DNA from: Stichopus chloronotus | Taxonomy: Eukaryota; Echinodermata; Holothuroidea; Aspidochirotida; Stichopodidae | Direction: 5' to 3' | Assembly (NCBI GenBank): GCA_021234535.1 | Contig: CM037841.1 | Location: 12,358,825-12,422,824, forward strand | Length of the DNA: 64,000 nucleotides | Shown here: piece by piece, positions 38,231 through 50,300 of the stretch | Layout of the letters: each line of letters begins with the position of its first letter | How positions within the stretch are numbered: the first letter of the stretch is position 1 | Position numbers and translations under genes: made by a program | Notes under the pieces: model-generated | Database searches by the model: none | What the model saw: only the letters and a program-made list of their open reading frames with translations | Told to the model about the DNA's origin: nothing

Positions 38231-39224
38231 GTAAATGCTGTTGGAACTTCAGTCACACTTAGTGCATTAGTAGTTCTTTGATGTGTAAACCATGTTGTAC
38301 ATGTCTATGGAGGTAATTTGAGGTCAGCGGAGACCGTAGTTTGAAAACCTTGTAAACGTGGCCTCTCAAATAGATGAAGGTGATTGCGCATCACTGGCAA
38401 ACATGATCGGTGGGTTGGCCTTTGTGAGCCGAGGCTGATCATTTCTTCTCATTACTGCCATTTAAGAGGTCAGTTGGCGCTCAAGTCTTGAGAGAGATAA
38501 CTTGAAAGATGTCTCATCTGAAGAGGCTGTAACTGGAACTGGACACTTAGAACATTAGGCGCTCTCTATGTTATCAGTCAAATATCAGTTCAGCAGAGAT
38601 CGAAGTATGAAAAATTTGTGATCACGGTGTGAAAGCGGTATTTAAAGCCACTAAATGTTGCTTGAACTTAAAACTTGATATGTGCAGAGCGCGTTGTGAG
38701 TATATGACCCTTAGCATTTGAGGTTAGCAGAAGTCACAATCTGAAGAATGAAAGCTCAATTTTCAAAAGCTGTTTGTGCTTCATTTGTACTTTTTCTAGT
38801 ATGCGGATTGCAACCTCTGCCCCCCCCCCCCTTTTTTTAACATACTTACAGTCAAATGTGTCTCGTCACTGTAAAAAGTTGGTCACTATCCTTGCAAGGT
38901 TGTCAGGTAAGAAATGTAGTGTCCTGGAAATTTTCCATACGCTCTTTATTCGTTTATGTTGGCAAGGAATTACTAAGCCATGAGACTTCTAGTTGATTTC
39001 TTGCCGCTGGTATCTATCCAATGGATGTGTTTTGCTGTGTGGGTGACGCTTAAAGGCGGCACATTCACACAATTAGCTTGTAAAAAGAACAAGTGGACAA
39101 AAGGACAAGTGCTGGAAAGCGAAACCGAAGAACTCCCAAGTACAACCATTTTGGACCATGGAATTATTACCTAAAGGCTTCACGATTAGACAAACAGTGT
39201 ACCACATTACATTTATGTCCACAG

Positions 39225-39473
39225 ATGAGTGACAAACTACAGAATCAACTAACTTTAAGATTGACGAACGAACTTGAAGACAACCACTGAAAAGAAGGAG
39301 ATGCAGAGACACTAGACGAGGCCCACAAAGAACTGAGAGAACGTCAAAACCATGTAACTTTAGTTATCACTGTGGGTTGTCTGGTAATGTTAATAAGCAA
39401 TCTTATTGCGTTTAGAACAACTCCTGTTATAACTTGCAAACCTCTTTGTCACAATGCTACAAGAAACAATTAA
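39225..39473 (+). pseudogene. Coiled-coil plus transmembrane ORF with one in-frame TGA
   Basis: After an acceptor-like TCCACAG, an 83-codon frame is open except for a single TGA at 39288-39290. The first part starts MSDKLQNQLTLRLTNELEDN. After the TGA it continues KEGDAETLDEAHKELRERQ, a coiled-coil-like stretch. A hydrophobic segment VTLVITVGCLVMLISNLIAF follows, then a short tail with two cysteines. This looks like the last exon of a small single-pass membrane protein that has lost its frame by one substitution (for example CGA to TGA). Family unknown. It is the only plus-strand coding candidate I support. Confidence 0.35.
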
Positions 39474-39729
39474 AAGCTCCAGACTTAAGAGAAAGAATGG
39501 AATAAAAAAATCCCTTAAAACAGGGTTGGAGATGATGCATTGAAACTTGATGGATACGATACGTAACGCCATGACAGTCAGTTGTCAGCCAATGAAGAAA
39601 TAAATCAAGAGAAAACATTGACAGGAACTTGCGAGATATGTTACATACTCACCGACTAAAAAGCTGTGATTCTTGAGTAATTTCACTGAAGTAGTCACAA
39701 GTTGCATATGATTTGTAAGCGGTTACCGG

Positions 39730-39850
39730 TCGTTTCGCCCACTTGAAATTTCGCCCCTAACCATGTTTGCCGCGGTCACTTCGCCCCTTTGCAACTCCCC
39801 CCCAAAGTGAAAGGGTTTCGCTCCCAAATAGCTACCAGTACGCCCCCTTG
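39730..39850 (+). repeat. Degenerate TTTCGCCCC repeat
   Basis: 'tcgtttcgccc', 'atttcgcccc', 'acttcgcccc', 'gtttcgctcc' and 'gtacgccccc' follow each other within about 120 bases. A short diverged tandem repeat. Confidence 0.65.
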
Positions 39851-40329
39851 AATTAGCTGATGCCAAATGCCGTTGTGATAGTTTTCAACTACAATTTTCA
39901 CAATAGCAAAAACTGTTACAGCGACAATGTAGGTAATTTATTGGAAAAAAAAATAAAAAACTTGGCACTAAAGTCTACCGCCATAATTAATACAGAAATG
40001 GTCCAATGTTGAAAGAAATTCCAAAACTAAATATTTAGGATAACCTTTTCTAAAAAATTAATTCAATTGGTATAAGTTAGTTTTTTCGTCTCTGGGTTAG
40101 CATATGTTTTGTCATTTTTTTCATCAGGGGTTTTCAAATCTGTTGTTCTCTGGCATCTCCTTTATAGTATCATTTTATGTTTTGCAAAATAATGAAGACA
40201 CACTTTTGAAGTTTTAAAGTATGCAGAAAATATCGGTCACTTAAATTATCCTTACATGGAGGAAATTTGAGCTCATATTCTAACGATTAGTTTGCAAGAA
40301 TGGCCACAAACATTATAAAGATGAGAGTC

Positions 40330-40700
40330 ACCCTTTCCATGTCCCCAATTGGTATTGAAATGTAATATGTTGATATTTTTCTCTGGCATATTGATATTGA
40401 ACTGTAACATGTCAATATTTTTCTTAAATTTATGTAACAAATGGTGCACTCTCAGTCAACGCTGATATGTTCACACGAATAATAAACTTTTACGTCATTT
40501 CTACATACGAGACATTTAAAAGCTCTTCGTGACATGTTAATATCTCAATGAAACATGTTGATATTCTTCTCTGACATATCGATATATGTTTAGAATACAC
40601 TAATTTTTCCATTATAGGTGCATTGATGTTAAACTCGAAAATGTTGATATTTATCCTGACATACTGAAATTTTCTAACATTTTGAAACACATGACGCTCC
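40330..40700 (+). repeat. Degenerate GATATT-rich repeat
   Basis: Imperfect copies of 'catgttgatatttttctctg' and 'gacatatcgatat' recur about every 50-70 bases. Non-coding, strongly diverged. Confidence 0.6.
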
Positions 40701-41285
40701 GTACTATATATCGGAAAGGAAATAGTTAATGGAAAACAAATTCCATGCTGAAAAGGAGCCTCCTGCTCAATTAAAGAAACCATGGATGCATGCAAATAAT
40801 TGCGACTTTACCACAACTATAGGCTGACCAGACTTTCACGTACGATATTATTTAATTCATTTAACTAGTATCTAAGAAATAAAAATGTTAGTAATATTTA
40901 GGTATAGACTGCATACACACCCAGTACTTACCAACATTTCACCGTTAAGATATCTTAGTTAGACAAAAGTAATAAATTGCATTTACTAACAGGACACACA
41001 CACACCGGGACTTGATAACCTATGACGGAGTCACTTAGGGTCATGCATGTAACTTAAAAATTAAATTGACAAAAAAATTTTAATTTATTAAAAAAAAAAT
41101 TAAAATGCAATTTTACTTTGTGCTATCCAATAATAACTTTGTTTAGTCAGATAATTGACTTTTGAAACCAAATTATTAACATTTTTTTTTGTTAATTACA
41201 TTACAAAAAAACAAAAGCTTCACATGATCGTTCACAAGGTACATTTACTGTGTCATCGTCAATCTGACGTGTGGTTTGCATTGTA

Positions 41286-41371
41286 TCATGGTTGTAGACT
41301 TGCGTTTACATAGTCAAGAGCTGTTTGGACGGTCGTTATCTTCTCAGCTTCTTCATCGGGTATCTCAATCC
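41286..41371 (-). CDS. ACP copy A exon 4 with stop codon
   Basis: The exon completes a glycine codon, then reads [20 protein letters not shown] and VNASLQP, then TGA. Acceptor is TTAATTTGCAG. Helix 3 and helix 4 are complete. It lies 2.8 kb from exon 3. Confidence 0.93.
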
Positions 41372-44320
41372 CTGCAAATTAAAGAAGCCGATTTCTTTCA
41401 GTGTGTAAGTTATATGAATGGTCTGCAACTTGATAAACAAAATGGCGTTTGGTTGCAGCAAATTAAGAGGCGAGAAAAATGTCCAGCTATTATTGTATTG
41501 ATGAAAGTTTTTCAAAGAACCGGAAGTGATAATGAGTACGGCTTAATCATACTAAGCCTACTTGCCAGTAGGTGTGGCGACAGGGAGTAGCAAGTATATG
41601 CATGTAACAATTAAATTGCCATGAAATGGAAATGAATGCGGAACTTGCGTGAAAAATTACGAATCTTTTAACAATTAACTTAACGAAGGACGTGTAGTCT
41701 CAGGATACATATAAACATAATAGATATAAACTGGCGAAGTTATAGGATAGCACAAGGGGGGCCATGTTCATATTCCTAAGAGAATGAAAAATGAGATAAA
41801 TGAAAAAATAAAAATTGAAAGGGGTGTCTAACGCTTTATGATTAATGGAAGCAATTGTTGTCAGATACCATGCACGCTTGAAATCTCGGCCACACCGGAC
41901 GGTGAATTCGTCCACCGTAGGGTGACAGTGTTTTTGATACAGTATATGCATCTTTCATGTAAGATGGCCTAGACTGGCTATGTGTGGCGCTATGCTGTAA
42001 CATCGAGTTCCATTGACTAGAGTAATTTTTCGTTTATAACGAACATTAGAATTATTTACGATGTAACCTGAGTGCTTTGGACGAATGTTTTTCGAGTAGT
42101 ATTTTGTTTTTATCTAAACAGAATTTTCTATACGATCCACGCCAACTGATTGCTAACTGATTTCGTGTAGTAAAGTGCTCCACGTGTGATAAAATCGAAC
42201 TAAAAAAGCTGCATAAAGGTATTTTTCTGTGGCTACGGTGTGTGTAAAATGATAATTATAACTACGGAGAGGTAAAAAGTATTGCTGTTACAGAGCACGT
42301 ACATTATAGAATGTGCAGAGGCCATTTTGGGAAGGCGATATGATAACATATAGTAACATATGGAGGACACTGTTAGCAATAAAAGAGTTAATACTAAGCT
42401 TGTGCAAAATCATTTGAATTATTGGAAACTAAGCGAGACAAAGTGGCCTTATGCCTTACCAAACTGCAGCATGCAACCAGAATTCTCATTAGAGATGATT
42501 AATTTCACTATGCTATGTTTGGTTTTGATAGTGATGCATCAATGAAAATAAAATCCATTATAAGACAAGAAATTTAGTCCAATGAATGACAATACACACT
42601 GTAACTCTGTAGTTGCTGAGTGCCCAATAAAGTGTTAATCGGTGATATGTCTTACTTGTCTTCATTTACTGGTACAAGTTAAGTGGTATCCACAGTCTCC
42701 AGCTAATCACATATCCAAAGATGGATCACTGCATAACTTAGCCCTTAATGATTACTTGCAGGACGGGTATCTTTTCGTCTTATCGACCACCGACGAGAAT
42801 GATAAACCAACGAAATCAATGTGAACAAATATGCCTGCATCGATATCCCCAACCAAATTTCTCAGTTTACTTGACGTTGTTTATTTTGTTTCATTTCAAC
42901 TCGCTATCCACGGTAATGACGACCACATTGTCACCGTCAAAAAAAAAACAAACAATGAAAAGCAACAACAAAAAATAACAAGAAAAATTACCTAGAAAGC
43001 AAATTTTACCTTTTAACATTTAAAAATACTACCTCATTTCATTTTAAGTTTGCGATTAACAAGCCTCTGCGTAAGTGGATGATCATATGTTACATATGTC
43101 TTTATGTGGTGTTGCTGGATTAAACTATTGAACTTGCTGGTAATGCTTGTAATGTCAATCAACGCCCGCCTTATTATACCACAAATTCCTAGACACTTTG
43201 TATGCTAGCTGAGCGGTAGATTTGTACTCATTCTTGTTACATCTTAACACGAATTAACAGTCATACAGAGAAAAGACACTGTTTTAGTATTGCAAATTCT
43301 CCTTAAAACAATAGTGTCTGTTCGGATGGAAAATCCGTCCTTTAGCAACGGACAACATTTACACTCACACCGGTTTTGAGGCAGTTACCTTGTACAGTCT
43401 CTGTTAACTAACTTATGTATTCTTGGTAAAACAAATGCAGCCAACCGGTTCGCAAAGACTACACGTCAACTGTGCCGGAGAAACTCTAGGTGGTCTTCTA
43501 GATCTAGGACACAATCTACTGTGACATAAAAGGTTGGAGAAAGTGTCTGCAGGACACATATTAGTTAACGTGGACAGGCACATCTTGGGAAGGAGTGTCC
43601 CCCCCCCCCCACCTCCGGTCACCGGCGGTACTTCCTGCCACACCGGGCCAACAGGGTCTAGTACAAATCCCCTACTCATGCTAGGTTCTGCGTACGTATG
43701 TGAAGGCAGCCTGCCATGGCTCATTTTTCGCTGCAGAATCCTTTTCTCTGTAGGCTACAGCGTGGCCGTGGAAACACACACATACACACACATTTTAAGC
43801 ACACAATATATACAGGCAGCTGGTGCAGTGCGTAGGCATACCGTGCATGCAATTCGACGCGTCCACTCTGCCGTACCGTGATATCGAATCCGTAAATGCA
43901 AATTGGCCTCAAATTTAACATTATCCAAAATTCTGAAGCTAAGACAATTGGCACTAATTCTTCAGGATTAATTTATTGGGAGTTTGAAGGTTTAAAGAAT
44001 GTTATAGCCCAATTAAATAACCCAGAGAAAAGGCTAAAAATCCACAAAAACTCAAACGGGGGTTTTATCCTCCAAGTCCCCCTTAGATCCGCGACTGCAT
44101 GAATCAGGTGTGTTAATAAATGCATGAATATGTCCATACTTACAAGTATAAATATACTTACCAAACTCTTCCTCTAGTGCCATAACAAGTTCAACAGTGT
44201 CCAGTGAATCTGCTCCGAGATCATCTACAAATGAGCTACTGGGCAATACCTGTTGAATTTTAAAAAGTAACAGAAACACTCTCTCTCGATATGTGCATGA
44301 GATTACTGAAACATTGAAAT

Positions 44321-44352
<32 letters not shown>

Positions 44353-47300
44353 GATCAGTTTCAATTAATTGTCTTCTCCTTATAATTTTATTCATACCTC
44401 GTCTTCCGATACTCCCAGTTGCTCCGCGACAATCTTCTTCACACGCTCGTAGGTACTATCGGAGTGCACTCGCTAAAATCATAACCAATAAAAGAAAAAC
44501 TTGTGAGGTACACGTAGTTGAGGCCCACGCAGACGTGTATGCTTAAATTAATATTCAATTCAATTTACATCAACCATCATCAAGAATATCAGAGATACAG
44601 TGATACATGCAAGAAATATGTAACGAGTTACTTGAGAATTAGTCAAGGCAAATAAAGGAACAGTAATCGAGTAATTGATGGGTGTGGGAGCTAGAAACAT
44701 TCAAAGCTTTTCTAGTCTTGCCCCTTTAAAAGAACGAGTGAAATATTTAAAATGAACAAAGGAGTGAATACAGAGACAAGAGAAAGGAAACAAACAAATA
44801 AACAAAAACAAAAAGAATCGTGACGCACTTATATACCATTAATAATTACAGTTAAATCCTGCAGGTGAAATCACGTCATTCCGTTCACCGAAAACCAAGG
44901 TTGAAGAACGTCTGTGATATTTGATTGCTAAAACCGAAATATGCTATCAGTGAATTGAAAGGAATTCTTGCTATCAGTGAATTGAAAGGAATTCTTGCTA
45001 TCAGTAAGTTGAAAGGAATTCTTGCTATCAGTGAATTGAAAGGAATTCTTGCTATCAGTGAATTGAAAGGAATTCTTGCTATCAGTGAATTGAAAGGAAT
45101 TCTTGCTATCAGTGAATTGAAAGGAATTCTGTTAGGCTACTGTTAGAGAGAGATTCTCTTTGGTGCATATTAATTTTGGTTGCAGACATTTTGACTCCTG
45201 ATTATAAGTAAGACATTCGGCAGAGTGGAATTTCATCTTATACTGGAAATTCCTGAAGTTTCTCCAAAGTTGTCGATTTGCGATCCAGATCATCAGCGAT
45301 ACTGACAGTATGAATGTAAATTCCTTACATGTACAAACAATTTGTTACTATACTACTTAATTTACTTTATGAAACTAAAATAAAGAGGTGGACATATATT
45401 CACCTCTTTATTTTCAAAATTATGTCTTGACAATCAGTCAATACAATATATAAGAATTCTTTGGAAAAGAAAAGAAATTATTTTGGCAGTTTTCTTAGAC
45501 AGTAAAGAAATTTAGCAGATTATCATAATGGAAAAACGGTTGCTTTTGTTATCAAATGAAATTGATTTCTCAACATCCAACAGAAGTTAAAACTTAAAAT
45601 GAAATTCCTCGATTGAAGGTATCGTGTCTTTTAATTTACATTGAAAAATGTAATATTTAGCATGGAAAATTAAGAAATTGTAAGGATGTTTAATCATTCT
45701 TTTGAAGCCAAAAAATATATCTTCTTTTGTGAAAACGATGTTTCTCTTGAGGAACCTTTCTTCAGTATCGAAAAAGAAAGAAGAAACAATATGACAATTC
45801 CAAAACAAATGATCTAAAGTTTCCTCCTCTCTCTGACAAAACGAACAAAGAGGGTCATCTATTAAATTCATCAAAAATAAAAGTCTATTTGTACCAAGTA
45901 TCCGGTGAAGAAAACGAAATTGAAAAACTTGTGTTTTAGCGTCTCTGATAGAACGCCAAGGACATTGAAATATTTTTTCCCAAACATTGTCCTCAAAATT
46001 GAAGGAGGTGTGCCATTTTAAAACAGCCTTTGGCTTACTTATAGAATCAAAAATAGCCTTCTCGTAAATAAACTTAGAGTGTCTAACAGAAAAGCAGAAA
46101 TCAATATAAGTACGTTCATTAAAGGAAATGATGGGATCGACTGTGTAACTCAAAGGAACTTTCCAGGTGGAAGGGATAGACATGACAATACCCCAATATA
46201 ACATGAAAGGACCATTGAAAAGATCAAACTTGTTAACAAAAGCATCATACGAAATTGGCGAACCATCACAGTTTAAAACATCTTTCACGTAGCAAACGCA
46301 TTTTTCAAACATGAAACGGTAAAAAATGGTCCTATTATTCATTTTAATAAAAGAGTTATTCCATGAGTTGGGTATCGAAGTTTTTAACGGGGGTGTGGTA
46401 AGAAACAGTAAACCAAGAGCGAACTACGTCTGAAACAAAATTATTTTTAATTGTAGGTAGAACAGTAAATTTACAATCACACCTGAAAAGAAGACTTTTT
46501 CCAATATTATGAGAGACTTATCAAAAAATATCTTCCAACGGCCTGGATTATCGTTGATGTAACGGCGAATCCAAGTGCATTTAAGTCCTGCGATGAATTC
46601 ATCAATACGAGTAACGTTTAAGCCTCCAAATTTAAAAGGATTCGCAAGAGTTTCACGACTAACCTTCTCTCTACCATTGCTCCAAATGAAGTTAAAAATA
46701 ACTTGGTTCAAGCTCTTAATTAAGTGATCTGGAGGATTCGGGAGGACGGAAACAAGAAAACTAAGTGTGAAAGGGCGAACGTCTTAAGAATGGTGTTCCT
46801 ACCAACCGTTGTGAGATCCCTTTTAGACCATAAACCAAGAGTCTGTTTAAGGCGTGATAACTTAGAGGGAAAATTAAGAGAGAAAAGGTCAGTACGAAAG
46901 TCAAAAGTCACCCAAGGTGAGGTAAAAGGTAAGGGCTAAGAGGACACCCTTGCCTGACACCCCTAGATAACTTAAAACTACTTGATGAATAACCATTATT
47001 ACACACAGAACTGTAGGTATCATGGTGAAATATATTCACCCAACGAATAAAACTGTCGCCAAAATAGGAAAGCTTTTAAAGGCTCGATCTAACAATAATA
47101 CCCCTTAGCTTTTGCTCATACAGAAGCTGAAACTTATTTTAAGCCTCATATAAGGAAGCATAGAGAGAATCTGACCAGTTATTAAAGAGGGTACCTTCTA
47201 AATCAGTGATGTAATTTATGAGATCCTTTTCATAACGTCTATTAATTGGCTGCTAGTTCTTTACTGTAAGTTTAATGGTGAAATTACGAATAATGTATTT

Positions 47301-50300
47301 GAGATAGTCCCAGAACATTGATGGATTCAAATTATAAGAATTACTAAGATGACGATGGAGGACATCAGTCACAGCTTGAACATAGTTCAAATTAAGTAAA
47401 AGATAATTGTTGAATTTCCAAAATCCCGGGACCCGTTTAGCAAATGAGAAATTAAAGGAAATTTTCACAAACGAGTGATCAGAGCGGAGCCCAGGACTAA
47501 AACCGTCAGCTAGAACGTAACGGGATAAATTCCTAGAAATAAGAAAAAAATCCAAACGGCAAAAGATACCTGGGTAGTGTTGGACTTCCAAGTGAAAGCT
47601 TTTGAGAGAGGATTCCTCTCTCTCCAAATATCAACTAAGTCAAAATGGTGCATAACATTTAAACATACTTCCCAAGCCTTATAATTTGTTCGGCGATTAT
47701 CGGATTGTTTGTCAAGATCTAGATTAAAAACGAAATTGAAATCCCCTCCAAAGGTAATATTATCTGAAGTGAAACCTTGCAATAAATGAATATAATCTTT
47801 AAAGAAACACGTACGGGCTGTCTAAGTTTGGACCGTACAGACAAATGAGAGTATAAACAGTATCATCAAACACAACGTCCAGAATGATATACCGACCATC
47901 TAAGTCACAATTGACTTTTAAAACGTCAATAAACAAAGAGGGATTAAATAAAACGCACACACCTTTACTCCTCGATGAGCCATGGCAGAAAATAACGTTG
48001 CCTTCCAGTTCACTGCCCCAATATTTCTCATCATCCAGAGAATTGTGAGTTTCTTGGACGAAGATAATATCAAATTTTTGCCCATAGTTGATGATGTAAT
48101 GTTGATGATGTAATGAAGAACTTTAGTGGAATGCGAACAGCGAATAGGTGAGGCTAGAGGACCAAAACAACTAGAACTGCATTTGCCCACTATACACAGA
48201 ATTGTAGTGCCTGGTAGGCTAAGTCCTTGTTGTTGGGAGTAAACCAGTCTCTGTGGATCCACTCCTCATAAGAGTTAGCATTTTGGGGAAAGGAGTGCCG
48301 TTTCCCTGTCGGCTTCTTTCCCGATCCAATTTTTTTCATTGGATCTCTCTCACAATGTTGTTAAATTACCGACGCTTATCTTTACTATATACCGTATGTC
48401 GCACAAGACTGTACTGCTCCTCTAGTGCTAGCTGTAGGCTATATTTGTCAAAACTGTCTTTGTGTTTGACCACTAAAATAGAAAATGAGAACAGTACATG
48501 ATCCTGTAGAAGGACGTCATGTTGTAACCACTAAAAAGCAGTGAAGCAGCACGCGATTCTGTGACATAATATTTAAACCCAATGGCGCTGTATTGCACAC
48601 CAAGTTGGAAACAACATTGACCCTCCACGTTTTTACCTCATTGGGAAAGACCGAACCACATTTCATCACGTTTTCTGGAAACTTATCCGCAGGGCTCTCT
48701 CATCACTTTAACTCCTTAAATCGTTCTTGTAGTCGTGGCATTTGCTTTTCCTTAGTAGATTTTGGTTTGAAGACGACCGTAGCTCGCACTATACTGCTAT
48801 GGCTAGATCGAGCATGCATGTTTGTATGGACTAAGTTACATCACGCACAGGATAGGCGTTATGAGCCGTACAAGGCTCAACAAAAGAAATTGCTGGTCGA
48901 CCGATAATGACAAGATTGTAGTGTGGCGCACTGCAGTAACTATACAATTGATGCGGAGTATCCACTTGGACAATCACTGCCTTAAAGAGACCGGAAATAC
49001 TAATACGAGGTGCGTTAAAACGATAAATTTGAAAGTAGATAACAAGAACTTGCAAATTCAAAATAGAATAATTACTAAAAAGGTGGACAAGAAGGGAAAA
49101 AAAAATGAAAAAAATACCAAACCATCCGAACGTGTCATTCTGTAAAAATACAAACAAGAAGTCCGGTGGAAAAAAATCCTACATGAACGAGGACGTAGGT
49201 GGCATTATAACAAATACATAACACACAGTCGATCAAGTAACATGAAAGATGAAGCAAGTTCATGTCAGTTACACGAAATATTTTCTGAGGATTCATGGAA
49301 ATTACAAGTGCGGCCAGATTGAGTACGCCTCCAGAGAAATGCAAAAAAGTTCCATTACTGTAAAGATGGGAGACTTGGTCCTTCCAACGTCTTTTTTCTT
49401 GCAGGTCTAAGCGCGTCAGATCATGTACAATAAAATAATTCTCGTTAACAGGAGACTTTCGCCAGCTCTTCAAGATAAAGTTCTGAGTGAAAGGCCAGTT
49501 TGGCTATAATGTGCCTAGGCTTGACATCCACACGTCTACCGTCTCGATGGGCCCGCTCTGTTTTACATTCCTGCAGTCCAACCTTCTGTATGACATCCGA
49601 GACCATATCCAGACATTTTTCATTCTTATCTTCTCTCAGACCCACAATTCTAATATTATTTCTTCTTGAAAATCTCTCTAACTTGTTAATATCTTCTTTA
49701 AAGGATGCACTATCTTTTTCAGTTCCATAATTTCTTTTTTGAGATTATCAATCTCATTTTGCTTTCGATGATTTTCTAATTCTAGGTCCTCGATCTGCTT
49801 TGCATGTTCAGTTAAAGTATGCATGAATCCTCTCTTTTCTTTAAGATCAGCGGCTACTTTCTCAACAATTCTTTCTATTGCAGAATCGAAAGATCGTTCC
49901 AGCTCTAATTCTGACTCTTGAATTTCATACATAGTTGAAAGGGTTGGCTGGGAAGCTGCAGAACTACCTTTGTCTTTTGGTTTGTTTTTGCTGCCTTTAG
50001 GCCTTCCAGAAGGCATGTTGTGAAACCAGTACACTTAAATCATCAAATAAGATCAAGGTACGCGGAAAAGTTATGTACTAGGATACAGAGAATTACTTAC
50101 AGAAAGTAGCAGTAACAGGTGTATAAGTACACACCTGGTAATCTGATCCAAATAGAGTGAATATAGTATACTGTGTTAGGCTAAGGACAAGGCCTAACTG
50201 GGTGTGACCATTAAGAAAATCACTCCGTTTATGTAACGTTCTAAAGTTCCAAAAACGAAAACATAGGAACAAGTAATAATCGGAGGCACTCAAGTTCCCA

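Larger units (their letters stand above)
45370..50100 (-). mobile_element. L1/Tx1-type LINE, defective, inside ACP intron 1
   Basis: A non-LTR retrotransposon on the minus strand with both ORFs recognisable. The 3' end is set by comparison with the duplicated locus at 35.17 kb, where similarity stops. The 5' end is less sure and could extend to about 50.4 kb. ORF1 and the endonuclease carry frameshifts, and large parts of the reverse transcriptase are deleted, so the element cannot be autonomous. It lies in the same strand orientation as the ACP gene. No target-site duplication was found. Confidence 0.85.

Noticed and set aside
41276..41590. Plus-strand 104-codon open frame over ACP exon 4
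   Set aside because: It is the antisense of the ACP exon at its start and has no domain, start context or splice support.
41286..44472. ACP exons as bacterial contamination or misassembly
   Set aside because: The coding sequence is divided by introns with eukaryotic splice sites, and related decayed copies share intron DNA in the same window.
41286..44472. ACP exons as the mitochondrial NDUFAB1 gene
   Set aside because: The core sequence matches bacterial AcpP rather than the animal mitochondrial form, and the best first exon is a secretory signal, not a mitochondrial leader.
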